Assembly (NCBI GenBank): GCA_021413845.1 | Contig: JAIOPP010000026.1 | Coordinates: forward strand, 62,001-126,000 | Origin: Planctomycetia bacterium | GTDB lineage: Bacteria; Planctomycetota; Planctomycetia; Pirellulales; PNKZ01 | Length of the DNA: 64,000 nt | Direction of reading: 5' to 3' | Part shown: positions 25,509 to 34,453 of the stretch, piece after piece | Position numbering within the stretch: position 1 is the stretch's first letter | Layout: the number at the start of each line of letters is the position of its first letter | Notes under the pieces: model-generated | Told to the model about the DNA's origin: nothing | Seen by the model: the letters and a program-made list of their open reading frames with translations, nothing else | The model's database searches: none | Translations under genes and position numbers: made by a program

Positions 25509-27674
25509 TTGAAACGCCCGCCCGAGAAGTCGGCTTCGTCTCGCTCTAAGCCCAAAGCAGCGGCCAAGGAGCCGGAAACGGAAGAAGAGGTTGCCGCAGA
25601 GAGCACTGAAGAAGTCGCCGTGAAGTCGTCGGCGGCAAGCAACGGCCATAAGCCCGCCAAGCGCCGCGCCACGGCCGAGACGATGGCCGCCGGGCAGCGC
25701 GACATCTCCGTCAGCGAGTTCTTCGCTAAGAACCGGCATCTGCTCGGCTTCGACAACCCGCGCAAAGCGCTGCTGACCAGCGTGAAGGAAGCGGTCGACA
25801 ACTCGCTCGACGCTTGCGAAGAGGCCGGCATCTTACCCGAGGTTTGGGTCCATATCGAAACGACGGGCAACAACCGCTACAAGGTCGGCGTGCAAGACAA
25901 CGGGCCGGGGATCGTCAAAGCGCAAATCCCGAACATCTTCGGCAAGCTGCTCTATGGCTCGAAGTTCCACCGCTTGAAGATGAGCCGGGGCCAACAAGGA
26001 ATCGGCATCAGCGCGGCGGGCATGTACGGAGTGCTCACGACCGGCAAGCCGGTGAAGATCGTGTCGCGCACGGAGGCGAAGAAGCCGGCGCACTACTTCG
26101 AGCTGCAGATCGACATGAAGAAGAACAAGCCGGAGATTCTCAACGGTAAGGGAGAAGGGGAAGACATTCCGACCGGCGAAGCGGAGTATGCGAAGTTCGT
26201 CGAGAAGCGCGGCATGGAATGGATCGACACGGCCGGCGGCAAACCGGTCGCGCACGGCACGCGCGTGACGATCGAGATGGAAGCGAAGTACCAACGCGGG
26301 CGCGGCAGCGTCGACGAATATCTCGAACAGACGGCGATCGCCAACCCGCACATTACGCTGCACTACATCGATCCCGACGGCAAGACCTACGACTACTCAC
26401 GCGCCACGGACATCCTGCCGGCCGAGCCGAAGGAAATTCTTCCGCATCCCTACGGCATCGAGCTCGGCAACCTCGTGACGATGCTGCAAGCGACCAAAGC
26501 CCCGACGTTGTCGCAGTTCCTCACGTCGAGCTTCTCGCGGGTCAGCTCGAGCAAAGCGTCCGACGTTTGCGAAGCGGCCAAGCTCAGCACGCGGGCCAAT
26601 CCGGCCCGGATCGGTCGCAACGATAGCGAAGCGCTCTATCGTTCGTTGCAAGAAGCGAAGATTCCCGCACCGTCGACCGATTGCATCTCGCCGATCGGCG
26701 TGCCGCTGTTGCTCAAGGGGATGCATCAAGTGGTGCCGGCCGAGTTCTACGTCGCCGAGACGCGTCCGCCGGCCGTGTATCGCGGCAATCCGTTCCTCAT
26801 CGAAACGGCCTTGGCCTTCGGCGGCACTTCGGCTGCCGTGAAGATCTCGCTGGAAGCGCTGACCGAGATGCTGCACGAAACGGACGCCCGGACGTTGCGG
26901 CAATTCCTCATCAACGGCTTCAGCGGCATCGGCGGCGACGCGGCCGATAAGATTCTCACGGAAGCGGAGTTCGGCAATCGGACCTCGCCGGGCAAGCTCA
27001 AGCCGGCCGAGATCGCGAAGCTGCATGCCGCGATGCGGAACGTGAATCTCGAAGAGGGGCAAACGATGAACGTGCTGCGCTACGCCAATCGCGTGCCGTT
27101 GCAATTTCAGCCGGGTGCCTGCGCGATCACGCAATCGATCGTCGGCACGAATTGGCGCGCGTACGGACTCTCGCAATCGCGCGGCGGTCTGCCGAGCGGG
27201 CCGGTGACGATCATGGTGCATATCGCGAGCGTCTGGGTGCCGTTCACGAGCGAGTCGAAGGAAGCGGTCGCTTCGTATCCGGAGATTCAAAAAGAAATTC
27301 GGCTCGGCTTGCAAGCGGTCGGCCGGAAGCTGGCGATGTTCGTGCGGAAGCGAATGAAAGTGAAACAAGAAGGAGAACGGCGTAACATCTTCTTGCGCTA
27401 CTTGGGCGAAGTGGCCGAGGCCGTGCATACGATCAACGGCAACGACAAGAAAGCGCTCTACGATCAGCTGCTGAAAGTGGCGAAGCGCAAGACCGCCGAA
27501 GCCGACACGAAGCTCGACGACCAAGGCCGCAAGATCAAGCACGACGACGAAGACGATTTCGGCGACAACGTCCTGATCGTGAAACACGAAGACCCGACCG
27601 ACGCCAAGGGCAAGCCGACGAACGCCGCCGGAGATGAGCTGGCGCCGATCAAAGCGAAGAAAGGCTCGCGGTAG
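25509..27674 (+). CDS. top6B: DNA topoisomerase VI subunit B
   Basis: This 721-residue protein is the ATPase subunit of the type IIB topoisomerase that passes one duplex through a double-strand break in another. After a Lys/Ala/Glu-rich N-terminal tail of about 60 residues comes the GHKL ATPase fold with the N box (SVKEAVDNSLDACEEAG), DNGPGIVKAQIPNIFGKLLYGSKFH and the lid GQQGIGISAAGMYG. Then come the H2TH-like and transducer domains (about 230-560) and an acidic/basic tail. TTG 25509 is chosen because GGAG lies 8 bases upstream and the promoter excludes earlier starts. Topoisomerase VI is mainly archaeal and plant, with scattered bacterial cases. Subunit A lies downstream after an unrelated gene. 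Confidence 0.93.
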   Translation: MKRPPEKSASSRSKPKAAAKEPETEEEVAAESTEEVAVKSSAASNGHKPAKRRATAETMAAGQRDISVSEFFAKNRHLLGFDNPRKALLTSVKEAVDNSLDACEEAGILPEVWVHIETTGNNRYKVGVQDNGPGIVKAQIPNIFGKLLYGSKFHRLKMSRGQQGIGISAAGMYGVLTTGKPVKIVSRTEAKKPAHYFELQIDMKKNKPEILNGKGEGEDIPTGEAEYAKFVEKRGMEWIDTAGGKPVAHGTRVTIEMEAKYQRGRGSVDEYLEQTAIANPHITLHYIDPDGKTYDYSRATDILPAEPKEILPHPYGIELGNLVTMLQATKAPTLSQFLTSSFSRVSSSKASDVCEAAKLSTRANPARIGRNDSEALYRSLQEAKIPAPSTDCISPIGVPLLLKGMHQVVPAEFYVAETRPPAVYRGNPFLIETALAFGGTSAAVKISLEALTEMLHETDARTLRQFLINGFSGIGGDAADKILTEAEFGNRTSPGKLKPAEIAKLHAAMRNVNLEEGQTMNVLRYANRVPLQFQPGACAITQSIVGTNWRAYGLSQSRGGLPSGPVTIMVHIASVWVPFTSESKEAVASYPEIQKEIRLGLQAVGRKLAMFVRKRMKVKQEGERRNIFLRYLGEVAEAVHTINGNDKKALYDQLLKVAKRKTAEADTKLDDQGRKIKHDDEDDFGDNVLIVKHEDPTDAKGKPTNAAGDELAPIKAKKGSR

Positions 27675-27735
27675 TTCACCAGTCTCGATTTCTGTCGGTC
27701 ATTTATTCGACAAAACTATCGGATAGAATGAGGTT

Positions 27736-28686
27736 ATGGCAAACATCATTCCTGATTCATCGTTCCCTTCCATAGGTTCCACAGCTTCAGTCGCCGCGAC
27801 GACCGCCGTCGTGCCGTATGAGACACAGATGGACCAAGACCTGAGGTTCGCAATGACCGAAGGAAGCATCTTTTTCGAAGGTCGTGGCAAGGTTCAAGAA
27901 AGCCTTAGCCGTATCGCCAAGAGCCTAAACGAATTGGGAATTCCATACGCCGTGGCAGGAGGAATGTCGCTCTACCTTCACGGCTATCGGCGTTATACCG
28001 AAGACGTGGACATCATCGTAACTAAGGAAGGAGCAAAGAGGATTTACGCCGAGTTGGAAGGCCGCGGTTATGTGCGACCTTTCGAAAAGAGCAAAAATCT
28101 TCGCGACACTCAAACTGGCGTGAAGATTGAGTTTCTTATCGCCGGAAGATTCCCGGGCGATGACAAGCCGAAATCGATTTCATTCCCGGATCCCGATACC
28201 GTCTACGAATTAAAGGATGGAATTCGAGTTCTTAATCTACCAACGATCGTCAGTTTGAAACTTGCTTCTTGGATGACTGGTCAAGATCGAGCCAAAGATT
28301 TGGGAGATGTTCAGGAGTTGGTGAAGACATTCGATCTGCCTGAAAGCTTTGTCGATTCGTTGCATCCTTACGTTAAAGAAGCGTTCAGTGACATGTGGCG
28401 CAAGATGCATGTTTCATCTGTTCGATACATGACGATCTGGCGTAATAAGTGGTTGACGAGCGAGGCCAAGACGATCGACGAAATGATCGTAATGCTTCGA
28501 GAAGCTTCCAACGAGTTGGAGGCGATGCGAGCGGAAGGCGTAGTTCTAGACGCCAATGACGGCGTGTCTGATGACTATGCGTATCTCTATACGGAAAACA
28601 AGTCGGTTGCAGACAAATACGGCATGCAACCGGAATCTGAGTTTTTCGACGACGATGAGATCGATGATGAAGCGCCGAAGAATTAG
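27736..28686 (+). CDS. nucleotidyltransferase (AbiEii/MNT-like fold)
   Basis: This 316-residue protein has the polymerase-beta-type nucleotidyltransferase core: GIPYAVAGGMSLYLHGYRRYTEDVDIIV (about residues 72-98), which supplies the GG and the DxD metal ligands, and GVKIEFLIAG (about 132-140) for the third carboxylate. A helical C-terminal half follows and ends in an acidic tail (EFFDDDEIDDEAP). The DNA is visibly lower in GC than the topoisomerase genes on either side. It stands between top6B (61-base gap) and top6A (43-base gap) on the same strand. The family includes AbiEii-type toxins and MNT antitoxins, but no partner gene is adjacent. Its role is unknown. Confidence 0.75.
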   Translation: MANIIPDSSFPSIGSTASVAATTAVVPYETQMDQDLRFAMTEGSIFFEGRGKVQESLSRIAKSLNELGIPYAVAGGMSLYLHGYRRYTEDVDIIVTKEGAKRIYAELEGRGYVRPFEKSKNLRDTQTGVKIEFLIAGRFPGDDKPKSISFPDPDTVYELKDGIRVLNLPTIVSLKLASWMTGQDRAKDLGDVQELVKTFDLPESFVDSLHPYVKEAFSDMWRKMHVSSVRYMTIWRNKWLTSEAKTIDEMIVMLREASNELEAMRAEGVVLDANDGVSDDYAYLYTENKSVADKYGMQPESEFFDDDEIDDEAPKN

Positions 28687-28729
28687 CGATTTATTGTACA
28701 TTTGACACGGAAGGCTGCGGCATCTGATC

Positions 28730-29926
28730 ATGACGAAGAAACCTGCGAAGTCCGGCTCCTCCTCTTCTTCTTCGGCTCCGGCCGCTACGTTGAATGCGAA
28801 AGACAAGAAGACGCTCAACTCGCTCGGCGAGATGGCCGGTAAGGTCGTCGATAGCGCGCAGAAAGGTCGCGCGCCGCAGCTCGATATCCCCTCGCGCTCT
28901 CTCTCCAACGTCCGCTTCAACAAGACGAAGCGGTTCCTCGAGATGGGCTCGGGCACCAATAGCCGCGAGTTGTTCAACCTCTCGCAGGCGAAAGCCTACA
29001 TGCAGACGCTGCTCATCGGCAGCGGGTGCAAACGGCTGATCCAAGAAGGGAAGACGACGAGCTTGCGGGGTCTCTATTACATGCTCAAGCACACGATCGA
29101 AGGAACCAAGGAAGAAACCTTCGACGGCCAGGAAGACTCCGACACGATCATCGAAGACGTCGAAGTCACGCTCAACTCGCTCCGCGAAGAGATGCACCTC
29201 TATGCGAGCAACCGCGGTAACTTAGTCGGCCCGTTGACGCTCGTCGACAACGGCGACACGATCGACTGCACGCGGATGGGCTCAGCCGGCTACAGCATCC
29301 CGTCGATCTGCGAGCCCGACGTGATCAAGTTCGACGATTGCTCGGCCGATTTTATCCTGCATGTCGAAAAAGATACGGTTTGGCGCCGCTTCTCCGAAGA
29401 CAAATTCTGGCGCAAGTACAACTGCATCGTCACCCACGGCGGCGGGCAACCGCCGCGCGGCGTACGCCGGTTGCTGCATCGATTGCACAACGAACTGCAA
29501 CCCGGCGGCAAGAAGCGCACGAGCGACGAACAAAAGAAAATCCCCGTCTATTGCCTCCTCGATAACGATCCCTGGGGTTACTACATCTATAGCGTGCTCA
29601 AGCAAGGCTCGATCAACCTCGCGTTCGAGAGCGTGCGGATGGGGATTCCCGAAGCGAAATACATCGGGCTGCGCAGCAAAGATTTCGAGCGCTGCCAACT
29701 CTCGAACAGCGTGAAGATCAACCTTAACGATCAAGACGTGAAGCGGGCCAAGCAGATCGCCGAGTACCCTTGGTTCAAAGATAAGAAGATGTGGCAGAAG
29801 GAAATCGAGCTGATGCTCAAGAACGGCTTCAAGCTCGAAGTCGAATCTTTGATCTCGAAAGACATCAGCTACGTCACCGAGGAATACGTTCCGGCCCGGC
29901 TGGAAGAGAAGGATTGGCTGGATTAA
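28730..29926 (+). CDS. top6A: DNA topoisomerase VI subunit A (Spo11-like)
   Basis: This 398-residue protein is the DNA-cleaving subunit. After a Ser/Lys-rich tail (1-25), the winged-helix 5Y-CAP domain carries the catalytic tyrosine pair in SLRGLYYMLKHT (Tyr 116/117). The Toprim domain has Glu 213 (ILHVEKDTVWRRF) and the DxD in LLDNDPWGYYIYS (Asp 278, Asp 280), which bind Mg2+. All key residues are present, so the enzyme should be active with subunit B. The spacing to the upstream nucleotidyltransferase is 43 bases, so the three genes are probably on one mRNA. Confidence 0.94.
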   Translation: MTKKPAKSGSSSSSSAPAATLNAKDKKTLNSLGEMAGKVVDSAQKGRAPQLDIPSRSLSNVRFNKTKRFLEMGSGTNSRELFNLSQAKAYMQTLLIGSGCKRLIQEGKTTSLRGLYYMLKHTIEGTKEETFDGQEDSDTIIEDVEVTLNSLREEMHLYASNRGNLVGPLTLVDNGDTIDCTRMGSAGYSIPSICEPDVIKFDDCSADFILHVEKDTVWRRFSEDKFWRKYNCIVTHGGGQPPRGVRRLLHRLHNELQPGGKKRTSDEQKKIPVYCLLDNDPWGYYIYSVLKQGSINLAFESVRMGIPEAKYIGLRSKDFERCQLSNSVKINLNDQDVKRAKQIAEYPWFKDKKMWQKEIELMLKNGFKLEVESLISKDISYVTEEYVPARLEEKDWLD

Positions 29927-29928
29927 CA

Positions 29929-30020
29929 CAGGGGTCAGGGGTCGGAGGTCAGGGGTCGGACTTGCGTGTCCGCTTCTCTTTCCCAACCTCTGACATCCGA
30001 CCCCCGACCCCTGACCCCTG
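29929..30020. repeat. 17-bp inverted repeat with internal direct repeats
   Basis: Bases 29929-29945 and 30004-30020 are exact reverse complements over 17 bases (arm built on AGGGGTCAGGGGTCGG). GTCAGGGGTCGGA is also repeated directly at 29935-29947 and 29948-29960. The element fills the whole gap between top6A and the prepilin peptidase gene. It lacks a T tract. Confidence 0.65.
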
Positions 30021-30027
30021 ATCTCAA

Positions 30028-31074
30028 ATGCCCTTCTTACCGCTGGCCCATCTCGCCGTGTTTCCTTACGAACCGCCGATCCTGACGGCGGCGGTGCTGC
30101 TTTTGTTTTTGATGTTCCTCGGCGGGTCGATCGGCAGCTTTCTCAACGTCGTCATCTATCGGCTGCCGGCGGGCCTGAGTATCGTGAGCCCGCGGTCGCG
30201 CTGTCCGAATTGCTTCACGCCGATTCTGACGCGCGATAACCTGCCGGTCATCGGTTGGCTCCTGCTTCGCGGTCGCTGCCGCGCTTGCCGCACGCCGATC
30301 TCGATGCGCTATCCGCTCGTCGAATTCACGGCCGCGATGATCTTCACGGCCCTGGCCTGCGGCGAGCCTCTGTTTCAAGGTTGGTCGTTGCCGATTTCGC
30401 TCGACGACGCCGATCGCTATCCGCTGTTCGGCATGTGCGTCTACCACTTCGCGCTGCTCGCGGGCCTCGGTGCCGCGACGATGATCGTGTACGACGGCGC
30501 CGTCGTGCCGGTGAAGTTTTGGCGCTTGCTGCTGATCCTCGGTTTCATGCCGCCGCTTATTTGGCCGCTGCTCCGTCCGGTGCCGATGCCGATCGTCGAT
30601 CTCACGTTCGGCCGCATCGCCGTCGGCCTCGTCGAAGGAACGGCGGGCCTCCTCCTCGGCCTACTTCTCGGAGTCGCTTCTTGGCCGGCGGCGTCGCACA
30701 ACGCGCGGGCTCGAGCAGGCCATGTCGATGCCGCGGCGATGCTCGGCGCCATCGGTTTGTTTCTCGGCTGGCAAGCGGTCGCCGGCATCGGCCTCGCAGC
30801 GGCTTGCGCTTGGAGCCTGCGACAAATCATCTATTGTCTCGGCCTGAAGCCACGAGTCCCTTGGCAAGCGTATCCGGCCGTGGCGGCGCTCGGGTGGATA
30901 CTCTTGTGGCGGCCGATCGTCGAACGGGCTCTCTTTTCGGAACGCAGCTTGTTCGGTGCCGAGGCACCCGTTTGGGTCGCTCCGGCTGCGCTAGTGCTGA
31001 CGTTCGCGGCATCGCTCGCGGGCCGCAAGCTCGGCGAAGTCGCAAGCCGCGAAAGCCACTCCGCGGCGAGTTAA
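30028..31074 (+). CDS. A24 prepilin peptidase-like protein
   Basis: This 348-residue membrane protein resembles type IV prepilin peptidases, which cleave and N-methylate pilins and type II secretion pseudopilins. The N-terminal methyltransferase-like part has GSFLNVVIYRLP and two cysteine pairs (C59/C62, C84/C87) that bind zinc. The protease half is six or more helices with Asp 156 (VYDGAVVPVKF) and Asp 234 (GHVDAAAMLGAIGLFLG). The second site normally reads GxGDxKL; here the glycine and lysine are changed (GHVDAA), although the Asp remains. No pilin genes are nearby. A plain methyltransferase or altered protease is possible. Confidence 0.78.
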   Translation: MPFLPLAHLAVFPYEPPILTAAVLLLFLMFLGGSIGSFLNVVIYRLPAGLSIVSPRSRCPNCFTPILTRDNLPVIGWLLLRGRCRACRTPISMRYPLVEFTAAMIFTALACGEPLFQGWSLPISLDDADRYPLFGMCVYHFALLAGLGAATMIVYDGAVVPVKFWRLLLILGFMPPLIWPLLRPVPMPIVDLTFGRIAVGLVEGTAGLLLGLLLGVASWPAASHNARARAGHVDAAAMLGAIGLFLGWQAVAGIGLAAACAWSLRQIIYCLGLKPRVPWQAYPAVAALGWILLWRPIVERALFSERSLFGAEAPVWVAPAALVLTFAASLAGRKLGEVASRESHSAAS

Positions 31075-31285
31075 CGAGCCGCGCCGAGAGGCCGAACGTT
31101 CTGCCATTCGCGACGACGTTCATGCCGGTGTTCGTGCCGGCGCTCGGAAAAAATCATCCTCGGCGATCGAATTCGAGTAGGGACGTCGACTCGGCAATCG
31201 ATTATTCTGAAAAGCGGAATTGCCGACCATCCGGCTCCCTTTCGCTTTCCGCTTCGACCCTAGCCCTGCTTTCGAGACTCTCCCG

Positions 31286-32002
31286 ATGACGCGCTCGCTT
31301 TCGGCATCTGTTTGGTTGCTCCTGTCGGCCCTGGTTTGCTTGCCGAGCGGCTTCGCATCGGAGGCGCGTGCCGAGGGGCCGAAGCCGATCGTCGCGGCCG
31401 ATTATCCCGGCACGATCCAAGTCGCTTGCATCGGCGACAGCATTACCCAAGGGATCGGCTCTACGAAACCGTGGGTGAAGATGCTCGGCGAGGCCTTCGG
31501 TTCGAAATGGAAGTTCCACAATTTCGGCATCAGCGCTCGTACGTTGCTCACCCACGGCGACTTTCCTTACGTCAAGGAAAAACAGTGGCCGAAGGTTCTC
31601 GAACTGAAGCCCGACGTGGTGCTCATCGCCCTCGGCACGAACGACAGCAAGCCGCACAACTGGAAACACAAAGCCGAGTTTGCCGGCGACTATCGCAAGC
31701 TGATCGACGACCTCCGGCTCGCGAATCCGAAAGTGCGCATCTATTGCCTCCTGCCGATCCCCGCCTATCCGGCCAACTTCGGCATCACCGACGAAGTGAT
31801 CTCGAAGGAAGTGTTGCCGCTGGTGCGCAAGGTCGCGGCCGACGCGAAATGCGACCTGATCGATCTCAATACGCCGATGCTCGAGAAAGCGACGTTCGTT
31901 CCCGACAAGGTCCATCCGAACATCGACGGACATCGCCTGATGGCCGGCACGATCTACGAAGCCCTCGCCGGCACGAAAGCGCCGACCGACGCGATTAAGT
32001 AG
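31286..32002 (+). CDS. exported SGNH/GDSL hydrolase
   Basis: From ATG 31286 the protein has 238 residues with a signal peptide (MTRSLSASVWLLLSALVCLPSGFASEARA). The SGNH catalytic blocks are all present: CIGDSITQGIGS (nucleophile Ser), FGISARTLL, ALGTNDSKPHNW and PDKVHPNIDGHRLMA (Asp-His). The fold is that of esterases such as sialate or acetylxylan esterases. The gene is followed 46 bases downstream by the beta-propeller lipoprotein. Deacetylation of a glycan is a reasonable inference but is not shown. Confidence 0.85.
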   Translation: MTRSLSASVWLLLSALVCLPSGFASEARAEGPKPIVAADYPGTIQVACIGDSITQGIGSTKPWVKMLGEAFGSKWKFHNFGISARTLLTHGDFPYVKEKQWPKVLELKPDVVLIALGTNDSKPHNWKHKAEFAGDYRKLIDDLRLANPKVRIYCLLPIPAYPANFGITDEVISKEVLPLVRKVAADAKCDLIDLNTPMLEKATFVPDKVHPNIDGHRLMAGTIYEALAGTKAPTDAIK

Positions 32003-32048
32003 CGCGACCCTTTGCAATCCACACATTCGACCGCACTTATTTTCTCTC

Positions 32049-33383
32049 ATGAGCATAGCCATGATTCTCCGCTCGCTTCCGTTGCGTCCCGTCTCGGCGA
32101 TGTTGCTGCTCGCACTGTTGCCGGGCTGCAACGAAAGCAAAGCCCCCGCCGCACCGGTAGCTCCCGTCGTGTTGACGACCGATCCGATCACGTTCGGGCC
32201 GAACGATTGGCCCTGGTGGCGCGGTCCGAATCGCGACGGCATCGCGATCGGGAATCAGGACCCGCCGCTCACTTGGAGCGAGACGGAAAACGTGATCTGG
32301 AAAACCCCGATCGCCGGACGGAGCCACGGCGCGGCGACGGTCGTCGGCGAGCGCGTATTTCTCGCGAAGGCCGATGTCGAGAACCAGTCGCAAGCGGTTC
32401 TCTGCTTCGATCGGCAAACCGGCAAGCCGCTCTGGGAAACGGAACTCCATCGCGGCGGCTTCGACAAAAAAGGAAACCAAAAAAGCTCCCACGCTTCCGT
32501 GACGCCGGCCTGCGACGGCACGCGCGTCTTCGTCAACTTCCTGCACGACGGGGCCGTCTTCGCGTCGGCGCTTTCCGTGACCGGTGAGAAGCTGTGGGAA
32601 ACGAAGATCACGGACTTCGTCAACCATCAGGGCTTCGGCTCGTCGCCGGCGATCTATCAATCGCTCGTCATCGTGACGGCCGACAACAAAGGGACCGGCG
32701 CGATCGCGGCTCTCGACCGCGCGAGCGGAGCGGTCGTCTGGAAGCAAGAGCGGCCGAAAGTTCCGAACTACACTTCGCCGATCATCTTGAAAGTCGACGG
32801 CCGCGAGCAACTCTTCATCACCGGTTGCGATCTGGTGAGCAGCTTCGATCCCGCGACGGGAAAGAAAATCTGGGAGTTCCCCGGGGCGACGACCGAATGC
32901 GTGATCTCGACCGTCACCGACGGGAAAGCGATCTTCACCAGTGGCGGTTACCCGAAGAACCACTTCGCGGCGGTCCGCGCCGACGGGTCGGGCACGGTCC
33001 TCTGGGAAAACAAGTCGCGCGTGTACGTGCCGTCGCCGCTCGTGCGCGACGGCTATCTCTACGCCGTGATGGACGCCGGCGTGGCGATGTGTTGGAACAG
33101 CGCGACCGGCGAAGAGATGTGGAAGGGGCGCCTCGGCAGCGACTTCAGCGCCTCGCCCGTGCTCGTCGGCGATAAACTCTTCGCGGTGAGCGAAAAAGGA
33201 AAGACCTCGATCCTGAGAGCGACTCCGAAGGAATTCGAACTGATCGGCGAAAACACGCTCGGCGACGAAACCTTCGCCACGCCGACCTTCTGCGGCAACC
33301 GAATTTACATGCGCGCCGCCACGACGACCGACGGCAAACGCCAAGAGACGCTGTACTGCCTAGGGAAGCCCGACGCTAAGTAG
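32049..33383 (+). CDS. PQQ-like beta-propeller lipoprotein
   Basis: This 444-residue protein has a lipoprotein signal (MSIAMILRSLPLRPVSAMLLLALLPGC, Cys about 27) and a beta-propeller of PQQ/YVTN-like blades from DWPWWRGPNRDGIA onward. Repeated blade phrases include VLCFDRQTGKPLWETEL, ALDRASGAVVWKQE, SSFDPATGKKIWEF and CWNSATGEEMWKGRL. The WWRGPNRDG opening is common in planctomycete and verrucomicrobial secreted propellers. There is no sign of PQQ-dependent catalytic residues, so a binding or scaffold role is more likely than dehydrogenase activity. Confidence 0.85.
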   Translation: MSIAMILRSLPLRPVSAMLLLALLPGCNESKAPAAPVAPVVLTTDPITFGPNDWPWWRGPNRDGIAIGNQDPPLTWSETENVIWKTPIAGRSHGAATVVGERVFLAKADVENQSQAVLCFDRQTGKPLWETELHRGGFDKKGNQKSSHASVTPACDGTRVFVNFLHDGAVFASALSVTGEKLWETKITDFVNHQGFGSSPAIYQSLVIVTADNKGTGAIAALDRASGAVVWKQERPKVPNYTSPIILKVDGREQLFITGCDLVSSFDPATGKKIWEFPGATTECVISTVTDGKAIFTSGGYPKNHFAAVRADGSGTVLWENKSRVYVPSPLVRDGYLYAVMDAGVAMCWNSATGEEMWKGRLGSDFSASPVLVGDKLFAVSEKGKTSILRATPKEFELIGENTLGDETFATPTFCGNRIYMRAATTTDGKRQETLYCLGKPDAK

Positions 33384-33407
33384 CGGGCGGAAGCGGCGAT
33401 TAGGGAT

Positions 33408-33460
33408 CGGTGGTCCGTCGACGCCGTCACCTTGCCTGTGATCGACGCGACGAACCACCG
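33408..33460. repeat. imperfect inverted repeat after the beta-propeller gene
   Basis: CGGTGGTCCGTCG (33408-33420) pairs with CGACGAACCACCG (33448-33460) with one mismatch over 13 positions and a 27-base loop. There is no T tract. It lies between two converging genes and may act as a bidirectional transcript end. Confidence 0.4.
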
Positions 33461-33483
33461 ACCACCAGGCGCCGACCGGATCT

Positions 33484-33864
33484 TTACCGCAGGCGAGACG
33501 GGATGCTCGGCGACGAAAAGCTCGGAGCATATTGGAGCTCGGCGATCGTGATCTCTTCGATCACTTTGACCACGCCGGGGACGCGCTTCGCGTTCGCATG
33601 CGCCAGTTGGCGCTCGTAATAGCTTCGCACCCGTCCGCGAAGCGTAACGTTGCCCGCTCGAACCGCGATCTCGAGGGTTCTTAAGATCGGCACATGCAAC
33701 TCCGCCAAAGCATGGGCCACGCGGAGCGCGATGGCGCGATCGCTTGCATTCGGAGTTGCATCTTCGGAGTCGGATGCGACCTCGATCGGCGGAAGCGCCG
33801 CGGCGGGAGGAACCTCGAAGAAGGGAACGAACGTCACGGAAACCGTATTAGTGAAACCAACCAT
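33484..33864 (-). CDS. BON-domain protein
   Basis: From ATG 33864 the protein has 126 residues. After a hydrophobic N-terminal stretch (MVGFTNTVSVTFVPFFEV) and a short linker comes one BON domain (about residues 42-108: RVAHALAELHVPILRTLEIAVRAGNVTLRGRVRSYYERQLAHANAKRVPGVVKVIEEITI), with the family's GxVTLxGxVxS core. BON domains bind phospholipid or other membrane surfaces, as in OsmY. Reading further upstream to 34083 adds a sequence with no domain and no start signal. The isolated position gives no further hint. Confidence 0.75.
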   Translation of the reverse strand: MVGFTNTVSVTFVPFFEVPPAAALPPIEVASDSEDATPNASDRAIALRVAHALAELHVPILRTLEIAVRAGNVTLRGRVRSYYERQLAHANAKRVPGVVKVIEEITIAELQYAPSFSSPSIPSRLR

Positions 33865-34453
33865 GGTAAAAGCCTTTGAACGAATGTGTCGGAGTAACGA
33901 AAGCAGCGAACTCGTTGCGCATCGAATAAGACCGACTACATAGGCAGCGACGCATGACGTACTCCATTCGGCTGGGTGACTTGGTTCGAGGGTCGGACTA
34001 GGTGCCGCGACCGCCGGAGAACTTTCCGTTTCCCGTTGCGACACGCGCCGCGGTACTTTTCTCCGGCGGTACGCGACGACCATGCCCTGCCCTCGGCAGA
34101 CGTGTGCAGGAAACGCTTCCGTCCCTCGCGAGCATTTCGCAAACCCTGCGCCGATCGCGTCGAAATCCGGCGCCTCGAGCCCGTCGCCCGGTTTGCCGCG
34201 GAGTTTTCGCGCCGCGACGAAAGCCCATCCGTAGCGGGAAAAATCGAACGCTCATACGGCGCCCGTTGCCGTCCGTGCCCGCTAGGGGGCGCCGCGGAAA
34301 ATCCATCGCATTTCACGGAGCGCGTCGATATCCCGCTGCCTCAACGGAACCGCGGCTTCCGTCAACCGTCGCGAGTTCGTCGTCTGCGCAGGCCTCGATC
34401 GATTATGATGCTCATCGAACCCACACGGAACCAACCTCGAGACGGCGGTCGAG
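33865..34453. other. 590-base region without a recognisable gene
   Basis: Several overlapping open frames cross this stretch on both strands, but none has a recognisable motif, signal peptide or plausible start. It separates the BON-domain gene (minus) from the heparinase-like gene (plus) and must hold both promoters. I could not single out a convincing -35/-10 pair. Confidence 0.5.
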
